From Lachnospiraceae bacterium (GTDB taxonomy: Bacteria; Bacillota; Clostridia; Lachnospirales; Lachnospiraceae), in contig SVEK01000011.1 in assembly GCA_015057405.1 (NCBI GenBank), forward strand, positions 1 to 64,000: 64,000 bases of DNA, read 5' to 3'. Position 1 is the first letter of the stretch; every line of letters begins with the position of its first letter. Below the pieces are notes generated by a model. The model was not told where the DNA came from, did no database searches, and saw nothing but the letters and a program-made list of their open reading frames with translations. Below are positions 56,477-64,000 of this stretch, one piece after another. A program made the translations under genes and the position numbers.

Positions 56477-57778
56477 TTATTTCAATAATTTCTTTAAAAA
56501 GCTTCCCTTCACATTGTTATAGAATAACTGATTCTTATACAGTTTTCCTGAATACAATGCAACCGCTACCGTAAATACTATTAACAGTGCAAGATATCCG
56601 ATTCCGACTAACAGGCTTACATTTCCGAGAAGCATACTGCCCGGTATCATAAATGCACCTGTAAACGGAACTGCATGAAGTATAATGCTAATCACTTCGC
56701 TGTCAATTCCCTGCAACGGAAGCATATAAGACAACAGGAATGAAACAATGACAAACATCTGGAAAACTGCATTAGCAGATGCCAGTTCTTCTGCCTTAGA
56801 AGCAACAGATGAAATCATTCCTGCCACTATACAGTAGAACGCGAACCCAACGATTAGTGCTAATACCGAAAGTATGATAACCGGTGCCGAAAATGCTAAG
56901 TCTTTGCCAGCTTCACGAATCAAATCAACAGCATTGAATACCACATTGGAATACCCAGGATTCATATTCCTTGCAACAACATCACCTATAAAAATACCGC
57001 TTACAATACCGATAACCCACATGGATATCTGGAGTACGGCAATTGATACGATAGCAATAATCTTTCCCGCAATTAGTTCTACCGGCTTAACTGTCACAAG
57101 AAGAGTTTCCATAAGCTTAGAAACTTTTTCAGATATTACAATATTGCCAATTGTCTGACCATACAAAATAATCATGATATACAAAACAAATACAATAATC
57201 AAAGGACCAAACATCTGAATAAGTTCTGCTCCAAGACCTGCGTCCTTATCTCCTTCGGTAATGTGAGAAACTTCTACCGGCATAAGTGCTGTCATAACCT
57301 GTTCCTCTGTTGCCTCACCCTCATTTGACTTCATAACTGCGTCTATAGTTCTGAGCTGCTCAACATATACAGCAAGCATATCTCCCATAGCCGACAACTC
57401 ATCTGTGTCTATTTTGGACTTCTTTGCAACACTAACATTGACTGAATATTCCTCGTCATTTTCCTTCAAAACAGCAAGAACAGCTTTTGGCGATTTTTTA
57501 GGAAGTTCTGTTCCAACCTTAAACTCCACATCAGAATAATACTCCCCTGCCATCTGAGCAAATCCTGTAAAATCCAAATAAGTAAGTTCCGTTTGGTTAT
57601 CAACATAAACAGTCTTTACAACACTCTTGTCAACTGAAGAATCGTCATCCTCAGATGCCATCATTATGCTCGCAAATATACACAAACCACATATAATAAC
57701 AGGCAGGATAAATGTAACAAAAGCAAATCCCTTGCCTTTAGTATGCTGTTTAAAAGTAAAGTTAAATACAGTTAACAT
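56477..57778 (-). CDS. ABC-2 type permease, NatB-like
   Basis: 433 residues. It has an N-terminal span, a large outer loop (about residues 40-175), then about five membrane spans. The motif VISEKVSKLMETLLVTVKPVELIAGKI near residue 210 is characteristic of ABC-2 permeases of the NatB/YhaP group. It pairs with the preceding homologous permease and the NatA-like ATPase. GGAGGG lies eight bases upstream of ATG. The two permease genes are directly abutting, so they are likely to form a heterodimer. Confidence 0.85.
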   Translation of the reverse strand: MLTVFNFTFKQHTKGKGFAFVTFILPVIICGLCIFASIMMASEDDDSSVDKSVVKTVYVDNQTELTYLDFTGFAQMAGEYYSDVEFKVGTELPKKSPKAVLAVLKENDEEYSVNVSVAKKSKIDTDELSAMGDMLAVYVEQLRTIDAVMKSNEGEATEEQVMTALMPVEVSHITEGDKDAGLGAELIQMFGPLIIVFVLYIMIILYGQTIGNIVISEKVSKLMETLLVTVKPVELIAGKIIAIVSIAVLQISMWVIGIVSGIFIGDVVARNMNPGYSNVVFNAVDLIREAGKDLAFSAPVIILSVLALIVGFAFYCIVAGMISSVASKAEELASANAVFQMFVIVSFLLSYMLPLQGIDSEVISIILHAVPFTGAFMIPGSMLLGNVSLLVGIGYLALLIVFTVAVALYSGKLYKNQLFYNNVKGSFLKKLLK

Positions 57779-59155
57779 TTATTTGCCCTCCTTTACTCTT
57801 CCGTGCCTTATAATATATATAATATCCTTTATTTTGAGGGTAACACCATTGTAAAACAACATGTACTCATATATTCTCGATGTGACAATAAGAACAAGAA
57901 CAATACTTATTATGTTAATAACAATCGATGCAATTCCGATATACAACGGAACCGAACCCATAATAAGATTAGCCGGCACGGTAAACATTGAGGATAACGG
58001 AACTAAACAACATACCATTGCAAATGTACCGGTTAAATGACCTGTTTCATCAAACAGGTTACTCATAGACAACGCCAGTGACATATATGCACCAACAACC
58101 ACCAACATTGAAAACATCATTATTCCCTCATTAAGTTCCTCAATCTTACTTACTGTCGCTCCCGCAATACTTGCCACAAGCGCAAAGAACAATAATCCTG
58201 TAAGAATAATAAGAATCGCAACCACAACATTTCCAATGTTTAATCCCGCAGAAAGATCAACCAAACCTTCTCCGGATATAAATCCGCTCATTCCCGCAGA
58301 TATGTTAGTATCCAATACTTCAGAACACACCATAGTTGATGCGACACCGGAAACAATGACTGCACCAAACTGAATTAAAACGGCACAAAGACCTGCAAGC
58401 ACTTTTCCGAATACTATTGCCATAGGCTTAATAGTCATCATAAGATATTCAACCATTCTGCTGGACTTTTCCACAACAATAGAATTGGCGATGCTGGTAC
58501 CCGCACTTGTAGTAATGAATGTCAGGAAGGTAATCGCAACTATCCAGATAGAATATTTTTGCATAAATCCTTCATCATGTCCCGTTTCTTCTCCTGATGC
58601 ATAAACGTTAACTTCCTTAAGTGCATCCGGCATTGCATCCTCTGAAATAACCTTTGACATCTGAAGATCCTTTAAATCATCTGCTATACCGTATGAAATG
58701 CTTTGCTGTTCTTCTGATGCATCAAAAGTATCCCATCCGGTTATACATTCCACTTCGTATACTCCGTTATTGTTATTAATAACAACAATACATATATCAT
58801 TGTTATTATTAAGTGTCTTACGAATTTCTTCTATCTTAGAATCTTCAATATACTTTATTTCACAACTATATTCTTTTACCCAGTCTTCAAACTTAGACTC
58901 AATATCTTCATCAGCCTTATCATAATTCACATATACGGTATTCAGTTCTTCAAATTCTTCAACAACTACCGATCCATCAAAGTTTTCTTCAACTGCAACA
59001 TCATCCGGAGCATTAAAGTAGCCCATAACCGGAAGCCCGATGGCTACAATTGCGCATAATACCAGTAACGTTGAAATATACGACTTAGCTTTTACTGTCT
59101 GTATGAATGTGAAGGAAAATACCTGTTTCCAACCGGTTATATCAATCTTCTTCAT
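57779..59155 (-). CDS. ABC-2 type permease, NatB-like (second copy)
   Basis: 458 residues, same architecture as the next gene: one N-terminal span, outer domain (about 45-195), then about five spans. It has the shared motif SIVVEKSSRMVEYLMMTIKPMAIVFGKVL near residue 225. The outer domain is acidic. ATG overlaps the ATPase gene by 14 bases with AGGAGG upstream. It may export sodium or an antimicrobial compound; the substrate is not shown by sequence. Confidence 0.85.
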   Translation of the reverse strand: MKKIDITGWKQVFSFTFIQTVKAKSYISTLLVLCAIVAIGLPVMGYFNAPDDVAVEENFDGSVVVEEFEELNTVYVNYDKADEDIESKFEDWVKEYSCEIKYIEDSKIEEIRKTLNNNNDICIVVINNNNGVYEVECITGWDTFDASEEQQSISYGIADDLKDLQMSKVISEDAMPDALKEVNVYASGEETGHDEGFMQKYSIWIVAITFLTFITTSAGTSIANSIVVEKSSRMVEYLMMTIKPMAIVFGKVLAGLCAVLIQFGAVIVSGVASTMVCSEVLDTNISAGMSGFISGEGLVDLSAGLNIGNVVVAILIILTGLLFFALVASIAGATVSKIEELNEGIMMFSMLVVVGAYMSLALSMSNLFDETGHLTGTFAMVCCLVPLSSMFTVPANLIMGSVPLYIGIASIVINIISIVLVLIVTSRIYEYMLFYNGVTLKIKDIIYIIRHGRVKEGK

Positions 59156-60092
59156 GTATACCTCCTACCTTCTCAACAAATATTTCGTGAAGTGACGGCT
59201 CTCTTAATTCAAATCTTACAATACTGTGTCCTCCTGCAATCAATGCGCTAAGGAACTCTCTTGCCTGAGCCTCATTCTTAACTTTTATCATTGTACCATC
59301 CGGAGTTTCATTGATTACATTCAGATCAAACTTTTCAATCACATCTGAAAAATCATCATCACATTTTATCTCAAGATTAACACGACCATATCCCTTTTTA
59401 ATCTCGTTAAGGTTACCCTGAACTACTATGTCACCGGATTTGAGTATTGTAATGTCTGTACAAAATTCTTCAACAGTTGCCATCTGGTGGCTTGACATTA
59501 TTATGTATTTGCCTTTGTTAATCTCCTGACGGATGATATCCTTAAACAAATCTGTATTAACCGGGTCCAGTCCGCTGATAGGCTCATCAAATATCAGAAG
59601 TTCAGGGTCGGCAATAAGTGCTGACATAAGCTGTATCTTCTGCTGATTACCCTTTGACAACTGTTCAGCTTTCATAGGTTTAGCCTTTTTCTTACTTTTA
59701 GCAGGCATAAATTTCTCCGGATAAAGATATTCATCCAGTTCAAGAAGCCTTGACCAATGAGCAATTCTTTTCTTTGCTTCGTTCTTAGGAACATTTTTAA
59801 GTTTAGCAAAATAAAGCAGCTGATCCATAAGAGTGTACTTAGGATATAAACCTCTCTCCTCTGCAAGATAACCAACTTCTACCTTAAGAGGGTCAAGCGG
59901 TTCTCCCTTCCACAATACTTCGCCGCCGTCTTTGGCAATCATATTGAGTATCATTCTTATTGAAGTAGTTTTGCCGGCTCCATTAGTGCCAAGAAGCGCA
60001 TACACACCCGGTTCCTTCATCTCAAAACTAAGATTGTTTACAACGACCTTCTCACCGTACTTTTTGTACAAATCTTTTACTACTAATGACAT
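59142..60092 (-). CDS. ABC transporter ATP-binding protein, NatA-like
   Basis: 316 residues. Walker A is GTNGAGKTTSIRM near residues 35-47, Walker B LLIFDEPISGLDP near residue 165, the signature LSKGNQQKIQ, and the H-loop MSSHQMATVEEFC. A C-terminal regulatory part of about 90 residues follows. It drives the two following permeases. GGGAG precedes ATG. The operon has a strong promoter with a palindrome at the start site. Confidence 0.93.
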   Translation of the reverse strand: MSLVVKDLYKKYGEKVVVNNLSFEMKEPGVYALLGTNGAGKTTSIRMILNMIAKDGGEVLWKGEPLDPLKVEVGYLAEERGLYPKYTLMDQLLYFAKLKNVPKNEAKKRIAHWSRLLELDEYLYPEKFMPAKSKKKAKPMKAEQLSKGNQQKIQLMSALIADPELLIFDEPISGLDPVNTDLFKDIIRQEINKGKYIIMSSHQMATVEEFCTDITILKSGDIVVQGNLNEIKKGYGRVNLEIKCDDDFSDVIEKFDLNVINETPDGTMIKVKNEAQAREFLSALIAGGHSIVRFELREPSLHEIFVEKVGGIHEED

Positions 60093-60137
60093 ATTGTTTC
60101 TCCCTTCTCGTACTAATTGTCAAAGTTTGCTTTTTAA

Positions 60138-60181
60138 CGTTCGTTAGAACGAATTATATGTAACCGTAATAATTCTGTCAA
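60138..60181 (-). promoter_or_regulatory. Promoter and operator-like palindrome of the NatA-type operon
   Basis: Minus strand perfect TTGACA (60176-60181), 17 bases, perfect TATAAT (60153-60158). Starting two bases past the -10, CGTTC-taac-GAACG (60138-60151) forms an inverted repeat over the predicted start site. A consensus promoter with a palindrome there suggests control by a repressor. No regulator gene is adjacent. Confidence 0.7.
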
Positions 60182-60186
60182 GTCAT

Positions 60187-62592
60187 TTATAAACAAATGA
60201 CACAAAAATCATCTACAGGAACACAATTACCATCTGTTATTTCATATAAAACCTGCTCACTATCATTCCAAAACATTTTTCTGCAGGTATATTCTCCCTG
60301 CTCATATTCATATCCGTCTCCGGAGTCTTCATATAATGTATATTCACAATCACAACCAGGATATACAATCCATTTTATATCATCATTACTGTTAACATGC
60401 TCCGCTTCATCACTCATTGGGATTATGCTGCCAGCCGGAACAAATGCAGGAATTGTATCTATATCAGCTTTTGTCTCAATCCATGTGCCACCTTCGTACT
60501 TTTGGTTAGTCCACAAATCTATCCACTGCCTTCCCTTTGGAAGATAGACCATCCTTGACTTGGCAGTTTCAGCTGAAATATCCTTTCCATTTTCATCGTA
60601 GTACATTGGTTCTGTAACAGGACAAACCATAATGGATTCCCCAAACATATACTGATCCTTAATATCATAGGTTGCCGAATCATATCCGTAATCAAAAGCC
60701 AGCATCTTAATCATCGATGCATCCTCTAACCATACGCGCCCAGCCTGAGAATAAATATATGGCATAAGCTTATATCTGAATCGGTTCATCTTTAACATAG
60801 CATTATAAAACGGACTGTTACCGTCCCCAAACTGCCACATTTCTCTTCGGCAATCGGTTCCATGGGCTCTGAATATCGGCAAAAATGCTCCCCATTGATA
60901 CCATCTTGTATACAGTTCAACATATCCCGGATTAGATAACGTATCCTCATAGTCACCTTTCCAATACCAGAAGTTACCATTTTTCACAAAGAATGCTCCT
61001 ATATCCACAGTCCAATACGGAATACCAGTTGCCACAAAATTAAGTCCGCATGCAATCTGTTTACGCAATGTATCCCAGCTTGCATCAGTATCTCCCGACC
61101 AAAAAATAGTTCCTAAGCGCTGAATTCCGGTATATGCACTTCTTGTAAGATTACAAACTCGCTTTTCTCTCTTTTTATCAGCTTTATTATTTTCATTTTT
61201 ATCATCATTAATATTAGAATAAGTACTTCTCTGACCCTCGTACATAGTAAGAGCATGATAGTATGCATAACTGTTGGTCATTTCCGTCGGAAGAATATTT
61301 TGAAGTTCCCTGCAGTATTCTGCATACATAGTTGCCGGCTCCATCCGTTCTTTGTGCATCCACTCCACGGTAAGCGGCTCGCTGGAATCACACCACCATG
61401 CATCTACTCCGTGGCAGAAAAGCCCTTCATTTGTCTGCTTCCAATAAAGGTCCCTTGCATCTTTTTCAAGGGCATTATATATTTCACTTCCCGGAAGCAA
61501 TGCTCCGGCCTTTTCCATTTCTTTGTAATTTTCGGTACATTTATTCATCACAGGCCATAACGATATCATAAAATGAACATCCATTTCATGAAGTCGGTCA
61601 ATCATATCCGAAGGACTTTCAAACCGTTCTTTGTCAAACGACTTCTGTCCCCACATTCCATCTTCCCATGAGCACCAGTCAAGCACAATACAATCAAGAC
61701 CAATTCCCCTGTCACGGTGCTCCTTCGCTACGCTGATTATCTCCTCTGCTGTCTCGTACCTTTCCTGAGACTGCATATAACCAAATGCCCATTTTGGAAG
61801 CATAGAAGCCTTACCGGTCAGCAGTCTGTAGCCTTTTACCACCTCATTAAGGTTTCCTCCACCGATAAAATAATAATCAAGCTCCTCATCCGCCTCGGTA
61901 TATATATAGGAACCGTACACAGTATCACTGAAAATAAGCGGACTGTAAGTATCCGTCAAAAGACCGTATCCCTTTGTGGACAACAGTAACGGAATTGCAA
62001 TCTTTCTATTTGCCTGATGGACATAAACAACATTATTTCTAAGGTTGAGAAGACCTTCTTCCTGCTGTCCCAATCCATATATCGCCTCATCATCCTGCCA
62101 CTCATAATATGTACGTGTATGATACAGCTTCTTGTACGGAATCTTTGCCGCGTCTCTCACAACTTCTTTAACCCCGTCAGGAGTATTGATTTTTTCAACA
62201 CTCATAGGAGAATTTACATCCACCATATATGCCTGAAACTCTTCAAGGGATTTACTCTCCCATTCTCTTTCCTTTAACAAAATATTACGATTCTCATCAT
62301 AAAATGTATACGATGCTAAATCCTTACGAACCACAAGACTGGTTTTAGAAGACGAAAAACATATTTCGTTTTCACTTTCAGACATACTCCAACCATCGTA
62401 ATACGAATTATTAATTACTCCGGGCTTTATATTTTCAGAAAATGATTCTTTGGTTGTATAGGTAATTCTCACAATATATTCATTAACAGGACATATTCTG
62501 TGTATTCCAATCTCGGAATACATTACAAAACCTTCGGCACTCTTTTTAACTTCGGTTATCTTTCTGCTCTTTTCGCTATTTGCAACTAACAT
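60187..62592 (-). CDS. Glycoside hydrolase family 31 enzyme
   Basis: 801 residues, no signal peptide. The GH31 barrel is clear: IGLDCIVLDWCSWEDGMWG, the nucleophile Asp in VDAWWCDSSEP near residue 395, and the acid/base Asp in FWSGDTDASWDTL near residue 500. An N-terminal beta-sandwich and two C-terminal beta domains flank it. Family members are alpha-glucosidases, alpha-xylosidases and related enzymes; the substrate is open. GGAG lies eleven bases before ATG. No transporter or regulator is adjacent. Confidence 0.9.
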   Translation of the reverse strand: MLVANSEKSRKITEVKKSAEGFVMYSEIGIHRICPVNEYIVRITYTTKESFSENIKPGVINNSYYDGWSMSESENEICFSSSKTSLVVRKDLASYTFYDENRNILLKEREWESKSLEEFQAYMVDVNSPMSVEKINTPDGVKEVVRDAAKIPYKKLYHTRTYYEWQDDEAIYGLGQQEEGLLNLRNNVVYVHQANRKIAIPLLLSTKGYGLLTDTYSPLIFSDTVYGSYIYTEADEELDYYFIGGGNLNEVVKGYRLLTGKASMLPKWAFGYMQSQERYETAEEIISVAKEHRDRGIGLDCIVLDWCSWEDGMWGQKSFDKERFESPSDMIDRLHEMDVHFMISLWPVMNKCTENYKEMEKAGALLPGSEIYNALEKDARDLYWKQTNEGLFCHGVDAWWCDSSEPLTVEWMHKERMEPATMYAEYCRELQNILPTEMTNSYAYYHALTMYEGQRSTYSNINDDKNENNKADKKREKRVCNLTRSAYTGIQRLGTIFWSGDTDASWDTLRKQIACGLNFVATGIPYWTVDIGAFFVKNGNFWYWKGDYEDTLSNPGYVELYTRWYQWGAFLPIFRAHGTDCRREMWQFGDGNSPFYNAMLKMNRFRYKLMPYIYSQAGRVWLEDASMIKMLAFDYGYDSATYDIKDQYMFGESIMVCPVTEPMYYDENGKDISAETAKSRMVYLPKGRQWIDLWTNQKYEGGTWIETKADIDTIPAFVPAGSIIPMSDEAEHVNSNDDIKWIVYPGCDCEYTLYEDSGDGYEYEQGEYTCRKMFWNDSEQVLYEITDGNCVPVDDFCVICL

Positions 62593-62718
62593 ATTATTGC
62601 TCCTTCACATTATTGAATACAGTAAATTATTTTATGTAAAATATTTTAAGTAAATAATCCTCATTCATTATACTATATTATAGTTACCGCGACAACCAAT
62701 TTCTATATAGCTTTATCC

Positions 62719-62851
62719 GGAACAAAGAATGTCGCTTGCGACATTCTCCGCCTGGGTTGGGTTGCGTTAGCAACACTTTCCTCTCCGCCGCAGTGCGTTC
62801 CCGCGGAGCGCTTTCGCTTACTGGGACAATTTCAAAGAAATTTCCTAGTAT
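62719..62851. repeat. Four-hairpin dispersed repeat, copy C1
   Basis: 133-bp unit starting GGAACAAAGAATGTCGC-tt-GCGACATTCT, then GTTGC-gtta-GCAAC, CTCCGC...GCGGAG and a long arm pair TTACTGGGACAATTTC-aaa-GAAATTTCCTAGTA. It is followed head to tail by C2 with only a few substitutions. Confidence 0.9.
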
Positions 62852-62990
62852 GGAACAAAGAATGTCGCTTGCGACATTCTCCGCCTGGGTTGGGTTGCGT
62901 TAGCAACATTTTCCTCTCCGCCGCAGTACGTTCCCGCGGAGCGCTTTCGCTTACTAGGACAATTTCAAAGAAATTTCCTAGTAAGCGAAA
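62852..62990. repeat. Four-hairpin dispersed repeat, copy C2
   Basis: Second 133-bp unit, nearly identical to C1. The last hairpin extends to TTCGCTTACTAGGA ... TCCTAGTAAGCGAA. It ends against the terminator of the thioesterase gene. Together C1, C2 and the terminator account for the gap 62593-63038; the first 125 bases hold only A/T-rich DNA before the GH31 start. Confidence 0.9.
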
Positions 62991-63020
62991 AAAGGAGCCC
63001 GCAAGCGGACTCCTCTTTTC
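62988..63020 (-). terminator. Terminator after the acyl-ACP thioesterase
   Basis: Minus strand AGGAGTCCGC-tt-GCGGGCTCCT (one wobble), followed by TTTTTTCGC. About 20 bases past the stop. Confidence 0.85.
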
Positions 63021-63038
63021 TCAAACACATATATCATT

Positions 63039-63764
63039 TTATCGAATAACAAACTCAACAATAGTTGCAATCTTGTCATCTTCATCCTCAAAAACAACCA
63101 AAACAATCTCTCCATCGACGCAAACTCTTGGTTTGAGTATATTTCCAAGAAAAATCTGTTTCTTATATTCTGCCCTAATTCTGCTAATAGTTTTCTTATC
63201 ACCGCAAACATCTGCAATGTATTCTCTTGCAATATATACATATTGGGCATTATTAACGTGATTGTTCGTATCAAGATAATGAGGTGTAATAACAATGTCA
63301 TCCATCTTATGATAATCCACATCGTCAGGCACTCTTATCTTCTTCCCTATATTGTCTATCTCAATATCGTCATCCAAAAATGCATCCACCATTGACTGAG
63401 GCACTTTTTCAGGTCTCATAGTCTCAGTATTAATAAGCGACCACACCGAATTAGCATTTGCGTACTCCTTCGAGCCATCCTTAGAAAGAATACAAAATGA
63501 CCTACACCCAACAAATCCCTTAAATCTGTACGGATAAGTATCTATTCTAATCTCTTCGCCTATCAGGGGCAATTCTTTTATGTTAATCTGCCATGCTCCA
63601 AGTACCCAGACAATATTATTATCACTCATATACTGAATACTGTATCCCAAATCTTCAGCGTGAAATATTGCTGTATCCTGCAGATAATCTAATAACGCAG
63701 TCTCTGTCAATCTGCCACCCATATCGGTTTCGCTATATCTTACTCTTGTAAAATAACTGTACAT
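63039..63764 (-). CDS. Acyl-ACP thioesterase
   Basis: 241 residues forming two hotdog domains, the bacterial form of plant FatA/FatB. The first domain has RYSETDMGGRLTETALLDYLQD and WVLGAWQINIKELP. The second has the catalytic-type stretch PHYLDTNNHVNNAQYV near residue 170. It releases fatty acids from acyl-ACP and ends chain extension. The ribosome site AAAGGAAG is somewhat far from ATG. Confidence 0.92.
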   Translation of the reverse strand: MYSYFTRVRYSETDMGGRLTETALLDYLQDTAIFHAEDLGYSIQYMSDNNIVWVLGAWQINIKELPLIGEEIRIDTYPYRFKGFVGCRSFCILSKDGSKEYANANSVWSLINTETMRPEKVPQSMVDAFLDDDIEIDNIGKKIRVPDDVDYHKMDDIVITPHYLDTNNHVNNAQYVYIAREYIADVCGDKKTISRIRAEYKKQIFLGNILKPRVCVDGEIVLVVFEDEDDKIATIVEFVIR

Positions 63765-63807
63765 CCGCTATTACAACTTCCTTTCCGCATCCATAGTACT
63801 TTCTTAT

Positions 63808-64000
63808 TTATTCTGCACAAACCACTTTGTCGTTCTTTTTTGACCATCTCCCCGAAAGAAAATAAATTGCACCCGGCAATGCCGTACCATAGGTTGCCAG
63901 ACCATATCCCAGGAAAAATCCAAACAATCCAAAATCAAAAACGATTCCTAATATGTAACTAAATGCAATCCTGAACACAAACCCGTCAAGCACCGCAAAC
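63808..64000 (-). CDS. C-terminal end of a MATE-like transporter (partial)
   Basis: Only about the last 64 codons are inside the window; the gene continues past base 64000. The piece has two hydrophobic helices (FRIAFSYILGIVFDFGLFGFFLGYG and ALPGAIYFLSGRW) ending in a basic tail, as at the end of MATE multidrug transporters. The M at 63993 is probably internal. Assignment is tentative on so little sequence. Confidence 0.55.
   Translation of the reverse strand, partial: FAVLDGFVFRIAFSYILGIVFDFGLFGFFLGYGLATYGTALPGAIYFLSGRWSKKNDKVVCAE

Noticed and set aside
62719-62990. Insertion sequence
   Set aside because: No transposase frame and no terminal inverted repeats bounding the unit; each unit is only 133 bp.
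62869-63261. Plus-strand ORFs in repeats (62869-63261, 54385-54570, 9444-9755) sharing AAVRS/SPP motifs
   Set aside because: The shared peptide comes from the hairpin repeat read in one frame. They have no ribosome sites and run antisense into real genes, so they are not a protein family.
1-64000. CRISPR array or tRNA genes
   Set aside because: No regularly spaced repeats with unique spacers and no cloverleaf with a convincing T-arm were seen by eye. A tRNA scanner could still find one.

Overview
The window looks like a chromosomal segment of a low-GC, spore-lineage Firmicute, most likely a Lachnospiraceae-type Clostridium relative. The reasons are AT-rich DNA with strong GGAGG ribosome sites and TTGACA/TATAAT promoters, a GlgC+GlgD pair, SpoVG, RicT and CotS-type sporulation proteins, a DnaD plus DnaC-like pair, ATP-dependent PEP carboxykinase, and the conserved yaaR-holB-ricT-trmN6 cluster. 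This placement is inference from gene content. No species can be named from the sequence alone.

Layout. 1-530: the left edge carries an rRNA-type promoter and a hairpin-rich pre-16S leader firing leftwards out of the window. 0.5-8.4 kb: rpoC and rpoB (minus strand) with their own promoter and no rplJ/rplL. A possible small RNA on the other strand overlaps the rpoB promoter and leader. 8.5-11.2 kb: an ECF-like sigma factor, its membrane anti-sigma partner and a secreted Ig-like/TPE-repeat surface protein. 11.3-14.5 kb: spoVG, a hotdog thioesterase, and glgC-glgD. 14.5-19.6 kb: murC, then dnaD-dnaC-prs with DnaA-box-like motifs in front. 19.6-24.7 kb: a pgm-glgB-HD-domain operon which, with glgCD, covers glucose-6-P to glycogen. 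24.8-35 kb: lipoproteins (PEGA, DUF885, BMP-type), a CotS-like protein, pckA, a 57-residue ORF missing from the track, a flavin reductase and a TrmN6-type methylase. 35.3-40.1 kb: ricT, holB, yaaR, a guanylate-kinase-like protein and an Orn/Lys/Arg decarboxylase. This is the Bacillus yaaO-tmk-yaaR-holB-yaaT synteny with a Gmk-like protein where Tmk sits. 40.5-44.6 kb: an AgrC/AgrA-like two-component pair, metF and mnmA. 44.8-47.2 kb: GH29 fucosidase with a divergent AraC regulator. 47.3-49.9 kb: an unusual GNAT-plus-membrane fusion protein followed by a ThiT-like transporter subunit. 50-53.8 kb: a heterodimeric ABC exporter with complementary degenerate sites, and a TM2 protein. 53.9-56.4 kb: a broken OmpR-type regulator and a Na/Pi cotransporter-PhoU protein. 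56.5-60.2 kb: a NatA/NatB-type ABC operon with a palindrome at its start site. 60.2-64 kb: GH31 glycosidase, acyl-ACP thioesterase and the 3' end of a probable MATE transporter.

The most unusual non-coding signal is a dispersed repeat of about 133 bp built from four hairpins. It occurs at 9.5 kb, 54.4 kb and, as a tandem pair, 62.7-63.0 kb. Stem sequences differ between copies while pairing is kept, which suggests selection on structure. The 9.5 kb copy is circularly permuted relative to the tandem pair. The best protein candidates for unknown biology are the GNAT-membrane fusion at 47.3 kb, the HD protein lacking a GYP motif that is translationally coupled to glgB, and the decarboxylase with a duplicated linker.
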